Shown here one piece after another: positions 1 to 11,110 of a stretch of DNA of 64,000 nucleotides. A program made the position numbers and the translations under genes. The DNA comes from Pyrrhoderma lamaoense (Eukaryota > Basidiomycota > Agaricomycetes > Hymenochaetales > Hymenochaetaceae). The stretch covers positions 868,001 through 932,000 of the forward strand of contig NBAZ01000008.1 in assembly GCA_002794735.1 (NCBI GenBank). Direction: 5' to 3'. The notes under the pieces were generated by a model. The model saw nothing but the letters and a program-made list of their open reading frames with translations, did no database searches and was not told where the DNA came from. Position 1 is the stretch's first letter. Every line of letters begins with the position of its first letter.

Positions 1-519
1 CGGTAACATGAACTCTCTTTACGACAAGAGTACTGAGATCGTGCTTAACATCGTACTTTATACTCCGTGGCCGATAACCCGCCATGAGCGAACGTATTTA
101 ATCAGGTATAATTCAATCTATTTATCGAACCTCCACTTTGAAAATTACAACATGATTTGCAATCCAATGCACTAGCATTAAATTGAACTTTGCTCTCTCT
201 CTTATTCATTCTAACGCACTGTACCGATGCCCTTTTTACCGGAAACTGATTCTATCTCTAGATCCCCTCCTGAAAATGATAATGTCAATATCAAATTCAA
301 AGAGATTGGTTTGAAATGGCCCTGCAAAGCAGAAGTGAAAGCTGAATTTATATGTTGGGTACTTATACAAATGTGGTATTTAAATCATAAACAGAAACTG
401 TTCATCCGTCAACAACAAAAAAATCAGAATCAGATCATCATCATCATCATCCATCTCTCTCTCTATAATCAACTCTGTACGCACTAACTACGTCATTAGA
501 AACCCCACTCCCCTCACAT
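1..519. other. No recognised gene (3' side of SCOT)
   Basis: I see no conserved coding sequence here. A short open frame at 227-487 (+) is low complexity at its end, over a CAT/ATC microsatellite near 438-452, and resembles nothing I know. The stretch probably holds the 3' untranslated region of the CoA-transferase gene and intergenic DNA. Confidence 0.5.
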
Positions 520-2523
520 CTATTCCATCTGCTTAAGGTCCGGGCTTACGGTGTATGTCGCCGCAGTCTTAGATTTTAACTCATCAAGCGTAACGCCTGG
601 CGCTAACTCGATAAGCGTCATTTTACCCGCTTTGCGATCAATCGTAAAGACAGCGAGGTCGGTCACAATCATGCTCACGCAACGAGCACCGGTTAACGGG
701 AGGGTACATTCATCCAACAACTTCGGGCTTCCATCCTTGGCACAGTGCTCCATAACAGCAATGATTTTAGTTTTATCTGGGTTTGAGACCAAGTCCATAG
801 CACCACCGATACCCTTAACCATCTTTCCTGGAACCATAAAGTTGGCCAAATCACCAGCTGACGAGCACTGAAGAGCACCAAGCATAGATACATCCATATG
901 TCCACCACGAATCATAGCGAATGACTCAGCGGAATCTATTACACCAATTACTAAAAGAAGCTCACAAAAATCAGTCAGAAAGTTTTACTTACCGAAGGTT
1001 GAAGCTCCAGGAACCAATGTGCAAGTTTCCTTTCCAGCATTGATAATATCTGCATCGACCTGTTCTGGGGTCGGGGGAGGTCCCATACCCAGAATTCCGT
1101 TCTCACTCTGGATCCATACACGGACACCGGGTTCCAGGAACTCGGTTACGACGGTCGGCATACCCACTCCCAAGTTCACGTAGTAACCATCTTTGATTTC
1201 TTTTGCAGCACGTTTAGCAATGCGTTCACGGATTTCTCGTCCCCTACTCTTCGCAGAATCCCCAGGAGAAGGTGGGGGAGTGTTCTCTGACTTGGCAAGG
1301 GAAAGAATTTCGATCTCCTTCGGGCGGTCGCTTTTACTATACGGTCAACGTATATACCAGGAAGATGGACTTGATTCGGGTCGAGTGAGCCAACTGGGAC
1401 AATCTCTTCAGCCTATATTCAATTGAGTACAAGTTTTTCTTTGACCAGAAAAATATTTTCCTAACCTCTACAATCGTGAGAGCAGCATTCCTCGCGGCAA
1501 CCCCATTGTAATTGTTTTGGGTATATCTTTCCGGGGCATGAATAAATCAGTCTTTAACGAATGAGAATAGACTCGCGCACCTAAAAATAGTGTTTCCAGC
1601 TTCATCAGCTTTCCATGCACGGACAAATGCGACATCCCCAGCCAAAGCTGGCTCCATAACATATTTCTTTCCATTGAATTCACGGGTTTCTTTTGCATTT
1701 CCGGGTTCTTCAATTCCAGCCGAAGGACCACCCTCCTTATACTTAATGGGAATGGCACCCTTCTCTACTGCGGTTGAAGAACCAGTAGGAGTGAAGAAAG
1801 CAGGAATACCAGCAGCATGTGCACGCAGACGTTCAACCAAAGTACCCTGGGGAACGAGTTCCAGCCCAACTTTCCCAGTGAGATATAAATGTTCGAAATG
1901 CTTGTTACTAATAAATTGCATATTTAGAAAAGGGAGTTTTATAAGATCCGAGAAGAAGCATACCCTCCAAGGTATGAAAGCATCATTTTTCGGATCTGTC
2001 CAGAGTGAACAAGTACGCCTAGTCATAACAGTGTCAATACAATGTAGCATATATTGATTTAAATTTTCTCCTTTGGTACTCACCTAAGCCCTTATCGCCA
2101 ACGCCTGCGTTGTTTGATACCGCAGTAAGGCCATTGACTTCCGGCCTTCTTTTGATGGCTTGGATCAGAGTATCTATTTATTTCAAATTGAGAACTGGTA
2201 ATCGCGTGATCATCGATAGAATGTTATCAATTTCATACCAGGAGTACCACATAAACCGAAACCTGGAAATTTCGACTATTAATAACGGCTCAAAGGTAAA
2301 ATAAAAGGATATCCTCACCTCCACAAATGATTGTATCCCCGGACTTGACATCTTTGACTGCATCATCGACAGAGTCCCAGACTTTTGATTTGGAAGGAGT
2401 AGGGATGCTAGAGATGCTACGAATATTTTGACGAGCATAGAGGCTTGCGACGACCGAAAGACGCAAGTGTGGAGGAGCAGTACGTTTCGCGGGGCGGCAA
2501 AGAACTCTAGCAGAAAGCATCAT
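520..2523 (-). CDS. OXCT1: Succinyl-CoA:3-ketoacid CoA transferase (SCOT), mitochondrial, multi-exon
   Basis: The enzyme moves CoA from succinyl-CoA to acetoacetate in the mitochondrial matrix (ketone-body use). The first exon (about 2330-2523) encodes an Arg/Ser-rich, presequence-like N-terminus, then a segment ending GDTIICGGE. Next come short exons with GFGLCGTP and [15 protein letters not shown] (about 2090-2170), then the long central exon (about 1590-1880) with FFTPTGSST and [16 protein letters not shown]. The C-terminal half (520-1180) carries NLGVGMP, the catalytic-glutamate motif [10 protein letters not shown] (about 1090-1110), [11 protein letters not shown], and [16 protein letters not shown]. 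Both CoA-transferase family I halves are therefore present in one chain, as in eukaryotic SCOT. Introns sit around 1890-2080, 2170-2260, 2280-2330, 1430-1590 and 915-985. The frame breaks once near 1322-1324: adding one base to the GGG run (+ strand) restores EIEILSLAK through [10 protein letters not shown]. The start is the upstream of two adjacent ATGs. Confidence 0.93.
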
Positions 2524-4234
2524 GGTTGTCCAGAAAGAGGGTAAAAGTAGAACCTTTTTGGCCTAACGGTAAGTAGGGAGAGGGAGAGAAAGAGGATGAC
2601 AGAGGAGGCGGAAGACCATTCTCCCGCAGAATAACCATCTCAATAAATACCAGCCCATCGAACTATTTCGGCGGACGAAGCCGGTCCCGTGACTTATTAT
2701 GTCACAACCAATCATCTATGCTCCTTCCGATCACTGCCGACTTTCATCCAAGTACTCTTGATTCCTCAATTTGGCCATAAACCATGGTCGGTTCTCTGTT
2801 TAAACCACCAATTCCATGCACTAATTACTGTTTTTGTCTTTTTGAGAAATGATTTGGAAAGCATTTTTAAGCCTTACGTGGGGATTTTTTTTTAATACTT
2901 CTTTGACAACCATGGTTGTTTCCCTGCTTGTGATCAGCCCTCGGTATATGTTAACTTACAGGGATTCCCCATACAAACCAAGCTCCAGAATCCGGTTACT
3001 CCGCCTTTTTCATTTACCCCGCATCTCCATGTCTCCCGGGCCTGGCCGTAGGATATCATCTACCGTGCAAGCTAATACGTTTGCACAGAAAAACCAATGC
3101 TAGTTTTACTATCTTTCGGAATCATCGGAGCTTACGCGGAATTTATGAGCTTACTACTGATTCTTGATCTCAGTTCATCGTGTCTATTCTAGCTTCCCAA
3201 ACTTCTCTCATACGTAGTGGAGATAGTAGTCAACATCTACGTGTGAAATACCAAGAAAAAGTCGACACTGTATTCAATGGTCCTGGGTCTTGAACCACTG
3301 CACAGACAGCTTTTATAACTCATTGATATAAAAGTGAATATATACTATTTCCCCTTTAATTCCTCCACTACGTCCTCGCTCTAGAACCGCATCCATCTTG
3401 CCTCATCCAATCACAACTCTCGAATTACATTCGTTGTTCTACACAAAACTGATACTTTTGCGAGAGAGATCAAGAGCATTCTCTTGACTGTCTTTTTTTA
3501 TATGACAAGCAAGTACGACCTCACCAACTTTTAAATGTTCTCGTCTTACGAATCAACGTTTGACCGCTTTGACAAACTTAGAACATACGAGTACAAGGGC
3601 CACTAATTGACTTGCTGTTCTTCTTAGCTTGGAAGTTCTTCCTTTGCAGATGAATACAAAAAAAACTAGTTACATCTAGTGTTCCCGGGTGCTAACGGGA
3701 CGCTTTGCTATAGGCTGATCCAGACGGATCAACGGATCACCTAGTCGTCGATCACCGAAGTCTTTAAATAATATTTAAGATTATATATCCTTTCTGAGCC
3801 TCTTTCTCCACGTTCCGCTCTTCAACCACCCCATCGCAGTTCTGTCAACTATATGAGCCTTTTAATATATTACAAGGGTGCTTCATCAAGCCACTCATTT
3901 AATTTTAGTCCCACAATCTGTTTACCCACTATTTTGTTTTTGTTTTGCTAAAGTAACATGCACTTTGGTCAAAACTTTGCCCCAAAACCTGGTCGTTATG
4001 CGATCTGTTGCCTCATGGACGGCACGCACAACCGACCTTTACGTATCGAAAAAAAATGGGAGAAAGCCCTCAGCTTGCTGTCAGTTCTTGCACTCTGGCC
4101 ATTAATAGCTGTCACTCGAAGTAGAAGTACTTCCAGGGGTGATAGCGCTCTTTACTCTCTTCTCTCTCCCTCTTCGACTTGACCATCTACCAAAGAATCT
4201 CTTTGGATCGACAAAAACCGAGAAAAGGTAGTAA
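2524..4234. other. Intergenic, no recognised gene
   Basis: Only short, unrelated open frames occur here. 2560-2620 is purine-rich and probably belongs to the SCOT promoter/5' UTR. A 70-codon open stretch near 3958-4182 (+) has no features I recognise and could be an upstream exon of the next gene, but I cannot support that. Confidence 0.4.
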
Positions 4235-5946
4235 GTGATGAGCGCACACTCTCCGCTATATAGCAGTGCACCGCAGCCATGCCCCCTTCCCGCTCCACCG
4301 ACACCTCTCCCAACACCTTGTACCATTATAAGTGATAATAGTCTTGAGCTGCACATACCGGTCCAGATCCCGACCCCACCGACGCCTCTACCGATCGTCA
4401 TCGCCTACCCTCTATCCCAATCTCCGGCCTTACCAGTTCTTGTGGAACGTAATCTTTACGGACATCCGATGGCGATGTGCCCGAGTGTTTCTCATGAAAA
4501 TGACGTGTTTCCGCCAACACCGGGTTACGCTAGCTCAGGTGTCCCCTCAAGATCGTGCTCGAATTATGGAGAACTATGAGTGGATTTACCGAAGATTCTG
4601 GCCTCGAACTTGATCCTGTGCCAAATCGAAATTCTGTTGCTGGTCCTGTAATCCCAGTCTTTCAAACAGAGCACGAGGCAAACAGAGCAGCTCAAGACCT
4701 GGGATTTGAATTAGTTGATATATCACCAGAAGAACTAGAAAGAATAAATTTTGATAAACTTGCCGCGAATGGCTTAGAGGTACGCTCAAAAAGCCCACAA
4801 GCTTTTCTTTCTCTTTTTCGCTTGCTTACAATGCCACTATTCGGTAAATAAACTTTGAAAAACATATCAACACTTCCCTTAGGAGAAGACATTAGGCCTT
4901 TTCCGCGCACTCAATTTACCTGTAAATATTCACAAATTACGTGCCATGCGTGCAGCAGGGAAAATCCCACTCCCCCTCTTAAAACTCAAGTATTACAAAT
5001 CTGTTGGGAAGGCCATAGCGCGCCCAGGTAAATACTCTTCGTCCTTGAAGGGTTTGTTTGTGGGGAAAAAGAACGACCATTCCATTACAGATTCTTATAG
5101 AATGTCAGGTTCTAGCATTAATGAACCACCAGAAATGGAAACTATTCAAGGAGAATCTTGGTACCTTCCGTCAGCTGAAGCACGTCGTGTTAAACAACAA
5201 TTACAGGAAGAACGAGAAATGCGTTCGGGCTATCAGAATCAAGACAGGCTGATGGGTAGAGCTCCTCAACAAAATGTATACTATCAACCAAATTTGAAAT
5301 ATCAATATTCTCAACCATCACCATCACTACAACAGCAACAGCAGCAAAGAACATTTGCTCCTAGCGATCTTCCCTCACCAGAGCATACACTTCTCGACCA
5401 ATTCCCACTACCCCCACCCTCCGTACCTGTACCACCACAGTCTCCTATCTATGCACATATAATAGCACATGGTTATACACCAACACCCAAGTCATCTCCA
5501 ACCCCAAGTCGAACAAGTTCAACCTCAAAGTCTCGGCCTATGGGTTACATGTATGCCCCCCGACACCTACACGCACCCCAAGCTGTAGATCATGTGGCAG
5601 TTTACCTTCAAGCTCTCCACGCACCTCTCTTCGTCATTCCCCTGCGCCCTTGATTGTAACAAACGCAACCCCACAGTCGAGCCCATCCACAAATATGAAC
5701 ATCTATGGAAGTCATCCTGTCGCAAATGGACGTAACGCTCCATTGGGTAATGTGAAAGGTGGGTATGCTGGGAATTGTACCACGATGCCGCCTCCGGAAA
5801 TCACTATCGATCCAGCTCCTTCTCCGTATACCGCTGCGGCTGCAGCGTTGCATTATTCACCTAAGCAGCTCCCAAGTCCTCAGCCTAGCCTTCTTAATGG
5901 ACTGGATGGCATGAGGTTTGCACGAAGCCCGTCTATCACTCGGTAA
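4235..5946 (+). CDS. Unidentified proline/glutamine-rich protein, multi-exon, with a frame break
   Basis: I do not recognise this protein. A coherent exon runs to 4779 and contains VFQTEHEANRAAQDLGFELV and DISPEELERINFDKLA. It joins across a phase-0 intron (4780-4882, GTACGC...TTAG) to an exon encoding EKTLGLFRALNLPVNIHK and IPLPLLKLKYYKSVGKAIARP. The remainder is low complexity: a poly-Gln stretch near 5327-5350, then repeated Pro/Ser/Thr segments. The reading frame changes at the six-C run near 5553-5558; one extra C would join it to the downstream frame, which stays open to 5946 (ending RSPSITR). Upstream, a Pro-rich frame from 4235 probably forms the N-terminus, but its splice to the 4555-4779 exon is unresolved. 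Gene model, start and function are uncertain; that this region is coding is likely. Confidence 0.5.
4780..4882 (+). other. Intron in the proline-rich gene
   Basis: The donor is GTACGC at 4780 and the acceptor is CCCTTAG ending at 4882. Splicing is phase 0 and joins AANGLE to EKTLGLFRAL, removing an in-frame TAG. At 103 nt it is longer than most introns in this window. Confidence 0.6.
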
Positions 5947-6880
5947 AAATCCGGAGCACCCCCCCCCCTTCTACCTTCCTTCATCTTTTTTATGTACTTT
6001 TTAGCATATAACAATATAAACCCGAACCATCTCTATGAATATGGACACACATCTGGGCTGGTCTTCTTTTATCCTTTCCTCCCTTTCTTCTTCCTTCATA
6101 TACTCTTAACTTACTTCCCGAAGTTTACTTAGGCTTTATCTTCTTGATCCTAGTACTTCCTTTTTCACTTTGCCTGGAGGGCTCCCTTTTACGTGTACCT
6201 TATTATCTCTTCATGCACTATTTATCTAATAGGGCTGTCTTCTCATACCTGCTTAGCTATTACATATGCCCATTTGTTGTCTCTTTTATCCAACTGTCTG
6301 TCTTTCTATACTACTAATTGTTATACCCTCTCACATCACTTTTCATGGACCGTTACCCCTGTTACTTTACTCGGCTTTCTCATGTATGTATGATCTCGAC
6401 TGCTTCCGTTCTTCTCTTTGTATTCCTTTTCTCGTCAATTAGGTATGTCTTTTATTTCTTCTTTGATATATCAGAACTTTATCGTGATAGTGCATGTTAG
6501 TTCTATATCAGATAGTATTTGTTTTGTTTCCGAATTTAGTGTTCATCCCCTTCAATACTCTTCACGAGGGGGTAGTTTATTATGATACAAAATTAATAAT
6601 AATAATAATTGATGAAAAAAACGTGCTTTTTATCAATCTGACTTCCATTAGTGATTCTAATAATAAGAAGGTGAGTCTAGAACTACGTGTTAATTAGCAA
6701 AACTATGATATCATTATGACATATGAATTACTTAGTTGTATATCGTATTTCATGTATGAACACATCATTACGACCAACAAGTAAACGTGTATATACTAGT
6801 AATAATCTATATAAAAAACACAGTACTACCCCATCTATATGTACACGAAAGAATTGAATTTTAAGACAGGGAGTAAATTA
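5947..6880. other. Pyrimidine-rich 3' UTR/intergenic
   Basis: The stretch is CT-rich up to about 6480, consistent with a 3' untranslated region, and then AT-rich. No conserved coding sequence is visible. An AAT microsatellite occurs at about 6592-6609. Confidence 0.45.
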
Positions 6881-6899
6881 ACAAGGCAACTAGTTTACA

Positions 6900-7480
6900 G
6901 AGCTGTCGGTGCCTACACTAAAGGTACAATCACTTCGGAGCACTAGATAAGTCTTTTTCGTTACCTTCTGATTCACTCACTACATATACATACCACCATT
7001 AGAGGATACCTTTATATGCAAGTCCATATTTGCTTCGTAGATGATTATGAGAAGTCTACGATACTTATTAATCACGAAAACTTGAATTCTATCAGTATTG
7101 TTGACGAGTTAGTTTGATTGGAATTACTATCTACGTGTATGATACAAGCATACAAGGGAAATCAATCACAGTATGTTGCTCTCACTGAAGCCCTAGAATG
7201 TCAAGCACGGTATACTGAGTGTCTAATACAACATATTCTTCACCGGCGGTCACTACATTCTTATTTTTTAACTGGAAGCTCCAATAAAACGATTTTAGAC
7301 ACAGGAACAGGGTAGTTATTTGGATGTGATGAACTACATGTACCGAAAAGAAGAAAGAGAAGAGATAATATCATAAAATGTCCGCTATATACAATTATAA
7401 AGCCTATTCAATTTCAGATACCGGTAGATAACATGTTGATCGATAAAGCTAATCCTGGGAAATCCATATGATTATGAAAG
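6900..7480 (-). repeat. Zinc-finger unit 3' flank (copy Z0)
   Basis: This stretch matches, in inverted orientation, the roughly 500-600 nt that follow the stop codon in Z1 to Z6. Shared landmarks are GTACATGTAGTTCATCACATCC (minus-strand sense, about 7325-7345), the block reading AACATGTTATCTACCGGTATC near 7415-7435, and the AATTCAAGTTTTCGTG region near 7073-7095. It carries no gene. Its left limit, near 6900, is where similarity to the other copies fades. Confidence 0.75.
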
Positions 7481-8135
7481 AAGATTGTGTCTCAGTTACT
7501 TTTCAACTCTGCTATCGATCTCCATCTTCACGTCTCTTCTTCATCTCATATCCTTTAGGACGACGCTTGCGCTTACGTCCTTTGCAGCGTTCTCGATGTT
7601 TTTTCAGGGAATTTAATCGAGCAATAACAGAATTGTCTCGGTGTGTATTCCTGATATGACGTTTCGGAACGTATTTTCGAGAGAACCCCTTAATCGTATA
7701 TCTGTTGTGCTCCCCAGGGTTACAACAGACTTTATGATATAGACTTTGGCAAGGTCAACTTGCTGCTCTCTCTAAGCAAGTCTCACCAGAAATATTTCTG
7801 ACTCACATGAAGAGACGGGGATGGGGGTTTCACAGGTACAACGGCATTTCGAATTGTATTGACTGACTGTTGGTCGTGGTAATCTAGTGTCTGCTCAAAA
7901 TTTTAGATGAGATATCGAGTAGGAGTAAGATAATATAAAGAAAACGGGTCTCACTTGGTCATTTTGAGTTGAAGATCCGAGTGCAAAGCACAATAAATCC
8001 CCTTGGATGTAGATAGCACTCTGCCCCCTTGTCGTTAAAAAGTTTTCGAAACTCTCTGTGTTGATTTGATTTGATTGGTGTTTTGACTGTTGTTGAAATC
8101 TTGCACAGATGGTGGGAATAGGCTGAGGTTGTGAA
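7481..8135 (-). pseudogene. Zinc-finger gene copy Z0, truncated remnant
   Basis: On the minus strand this matches the 3' two thirds of the zinc-finger gene family and is closest to subfamily B (Z5, Z6). The region 7560-7700 is a degraded form of the RKYDLKRHIRNTH finger and basic tail. About 23 nt covering the second CxxC are missing near 7628, the finger histidine/cysteine pattern is damaged, and there are several frame breaks. The 63-nt intron is recognisable near 7903-7965. The copy stops near 8135, inside what would be exon 1, so the start and the first 90 or so codons are absent. It is not expected to make a functional protein. Confidence 0.75.
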
Positions 8136-8221
8136 CTGAGGGCGAAAAAACTCACAGAGCTTCAGAGTTCCTTTCTGGCATACAGGTAACTTCAGTGTAC
8201 TACTAGTACCCAAGAGGGCTT

Positions 8222-9499
8222 GTCGTGCTTCACATCCGTATCCATGAATCAAAATGATCAACCGAGTCTCTGATACGGCGTTCTTTAAATATTTACCTCC
8301 CTCGAAACCTCATCTAAAATCTATACGACTGACAGATTACTTGAGATTAAAGCAGACATTATAACTCAGGATGTCAATGCATTAAGCATATCCTCATCTT
8401 ACAACAAGTCCGTTGATTGAACACCAATCATATCTTTCATATAGTCTCAATAAGGTCGGTAACATGCGACACTCCCTAGATATATACGGTTGCAAGGCCA
8501 GTAACATCTGTGATCACACACATGGAAATTGATATGATTTTCGCACCCCCTATTATACGGGGAGATCTTGCTCGTTTATCGGATACTAATAAGTACGCGG
8601 ATCTATTGATATAGCTTCATACCATCTTTTCTAACTACCTTTTTTATTTAGAATCTCCTATTGTACAAGCAAAAACTTGCTCTCATCCGTGTATCGTAGA
8701 AAGGGCAGCATCAGGAAACGCTAGCAGGAGATGTGTTCTATTCTATGGGCGTCATCGTACGATTTGAATGATCCGCTACCAGATACACCGACCCAGCATC
8801 TTATTCTATACCTTATGTTTTATATATAATCTTCGCGCACAATCTGGTGGGGCTTTGGGGTAACATGAAAAATCTCAAGACTTGATCCTATGTTTATTAT
8901 TAACCTATTGACACTTGCGGATGGTCTGAAACTTCGAGGTGACCTCAATTGTTCAATCGATGTACCGACAATCTGTGAGATCAAGCTATTACTCGATCCG
9001 TTGTAAAATATGAATGACATGACGTTCCTGGATATCATACTTTAAATCGTCTTCTGAATTTCTGGCACAAACGTTAAGCCGAGACAGAGTACAAATAGGG
9101 AAAGTATCAGATATTAAGCGCCCATGGTTGACAACCTATTGTGGTACAACTATCACATGTAGGACGAATATAGTTATATCTGAGATACTACTCCCATAGC
9201 ATCGTAGAAAATGAATATTCATCACCGAACAGTTTCATCCCCTATGCTTCTTTCCATATGTTTTTTCCTTCACTTGGGTTCTCGGCGGAGAAGACGAGTA
9301 TCAGTATATTCTCAAATACAAGTCACTATGATTTAGATGTATTATATTGATCTGAGCAAAAAGGGTACAAACCTATAATTACATAACAGGGGTCTCTTAT
9401 GTATCTGATATTGACAATAGGGACCCACTGCTATGATATGTATTCCACATTCTTATTAAACCCGAGCCATCTGCATATTAATACACCAGCAGAGTATGC
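8222..9499 (+). repeat. Conserved 5' flank of zinc-finger copy Z1
   Basis: About 1.25 kb without a plausible gene, yet strongly conserved upstream of Z1, Z2, Z4 and (inverted) Z5, and partly upstream of Z3 and Z6. Landmarks are ACAACAAGTCCGTTGATTGA near 8402, AAGGTCGGTAACATGCGACA near 8452, AGGAAACGCTAGC near 8714, and GGTACAACTATCACATGTAG near 9142. It presumably contains the promoter of the zinc-finger gene, but its length and conservation suggest it moves as part of the same unit. Confidence 0.8.
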
Positions 9500-10360
9500 A
9501 TGTTCATCCTCATCTACTCTGTGAACCGCATACTTCTTCGACAAATGGACTTCCCACAACAGCTTTGGCTCTATTCTCCCTCCCTCGATTACTTCCAAAT
9601 ACCATACTTCCCTTACGAAACTATTTACGATGGCAATTCTTACCTGGGCGACGATTTTAATCCTTTTCTCCCTGCATCCAATGATGCTGTAGCACAAGGC
9701 CTACCGCGGGAACGGGAGTACAACCTTAGCCTACCTTCACCATCTGTGCAAGATTTCAACAACGGTCAAAACGACCAAACAATTTCAAGCTACACAGAGA
9801 GTTTCAAGAACTCTTTAACGACATGGGGGCAGAGCGCTATCGACATCCAAGGGGATTTGTCGTGCGTTGCACCCGATTCTTCATCTCGAAATGACCAAGT
9901 AAGGTCCATTCTCTTTATATTTACTTACTCCTACTTGATGTCTCATATAAAATTTGAGTACTTATCGATTTGCCATGATTCTCAACAAGTCAATGCGGCT
10001 GTGAAAACCCCGTCTCAGACTCTTCGTGTGCGTCGAAGGTATTTTTGGGTAGACTTGCTGAAAGCTCAAGACAAATTGACTTTGCCGGGGGTTGTGCAAG
10101 GATTCTGCTTCAAGCCTGAGGAATGCAAAGGATGTATGTTAAAAGGGTTCTCCTGTAAGGACGACCTAAAACGACATGTCAGGGAGATCCACCAACCCAA
10201 ATCTGTGGTTTGTCCTGATTGTTTAACTGAGCTTGTAAGATTACAGCCACATAGAAAAACCTGTACAGGAAAGAAGCGTAAAAGCCGCTCTACAAAGCTG
10301 GAGATGGAGATGCGTAGACAAGGCAGGAAGATGGAGATCGATAGCAGAGTTGAAAAGTAA
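9500..10360 (+). CDS. C2H2 zinc-finger protein, copy Z1 (subfamily A), open frame
   Basis: A 286-codon open frame of a family repeated in this window. Residues 1-130 are a non-globular region rich in Ser, Asn, Gln and aromatic residues. From about residue 205 there is a zinc finger with pattern C-X2-C-X13-H-X4-H (ECKGC...LKRHVREIH), then a second CxxC (VVCPDC) and a Lys/Arg-rich tail that could be a nuclear localisation signal. The start ATG is conserved in Z1-Z6. In the sister copies a 63-nt intron lies where 9899-9961 falls here; in Z1 the acceptor CAG reads TAC, so splicing should fail, but the intron is a multiple of three and stop-free, so the frame remains open. The tail stops at RVEK, eight residues before Z3 and Z5. 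Likely a nuclear DNA-binding protein; its function is unknown. Confidence 0.7.
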   Translation: MFILIYSVNRILLRQMDFPQQLWLYSPSLDYFQIPYFPYETIYDGNSYLGDDFNPFLPASNDAVAQGLPREREYNLSLPSPSVQDFNNGQNDQTISSYTESFKNSLTTWGQSAIDIQGDLSCVAPDSSSRNDQVRSILFIFTYSYLMSHIKFEYLSICHDSQQVNAAVKTPSQTLRVRRRYFWVDLLKAQDKLTLPGVVQGFCFKPEECKGCMLKGFSCKDDLKRHVREIHQPKSVVCPDCLTELVRLQPHRKTCTGKKRKSRSTKLEMEMRRQGRKMEIDSRVEK

Positions 10361-11009
10361 TCAAGACACAATCTTCTTTCATAATCATATGGATTTCCCA
10401 GGATTAGTTTTATCGATCAACATGTTGTCTGCCGGTATCTGAAATTGAATAGGCTACTTTATAATTGTATTTAATGGACTCTTTATGATATTATCTCTTC
10501 TCTTTCTTCTTTTTGGTACATGTAGTACATCACATCCATATTACTATCCTGTTCCTGTCATCCCAATTCGTTTTATTAAAGCCAGTTTAAAAAATGAATA
10601 CAAGACCGCTGGTGAAGAATGTGTTGTTTTGGACACTCAGTATACCGTGCTTGACTTTCGAGGGCTTCAGGGAAGCAACGTACTGTGATTGATTTTCCTT
10701 ATATGCTTGTATCATACACGTAGATAGTAATTCCAATCAAACTAACTCGTCAACAATACTGATAGAATTCAAGTTTCCGTGATTATTAAGTATCGTAGAT
10801 TTCTCATGATCATCTACGAAGCGAGTGTGTACTTGCATACAAAGTTATCCTCTAGCGCTGTGTATGTATATTTAGTGAGTGAATCGAAAGGCAATGAAAA
10901 AGACTTCCAGTTTCTTCAAAGTGATTGCACCTATCTTACATTCAAATTCAAGCAGAGGTTATAATTGAGAAGTCTCTTAAGTTATTATTGAAACAATCTA
11001 CTTAACTAT
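10361..11009 (+). repeat. Conserved 3' flank of copy Z1
   Basis: This matches the sequence after Z2, Z4 and Z6, and the inverted flanks of Z0, Z3, Z5 and Z7. It contains AATCATATGGATTTCCCAGG near 10382, TGGTACATGTAGTACATCAC near 10515 and GATAGTAATTCC near 10722. Short open frames in it differ between copies and do not look like genes. Confidence 0.8.
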
Positions 11010-11110
11010 CATCAATGGCAATTATTTATTGGGTGACAATTTTGACTTTACCCCCCTTACATCCAGTGATGTTGTGTCGCAAGGCCTACTGCAAGAAAGG
11101 GAGCTTCACA
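11010..11110 (+). pseudogene. Remnant of zinc-finger exon 1 downstream of Z1
   Basis: The roughly 100 nt here repeat the part of exon 1 that encodes DGNSYLGDDF and ASNDAVAQGLPRE in degraded form: ATCAATGGCAATTATTTATT, then a CCAGTGATGTTGTGTCGCAAGG match. It lies directly at the junction with the next unit's 5' flank, so it marks an old recombination point within a zinc-finger gene array. Confidence 0.65.

Noticed and set aside
3280..3310. A possible tRNA T-arm (GGTTCAAGACCC on the minus strand)
   Set aside because: No matching acceptor stem, D-arm or anticodon arm could be found around it.
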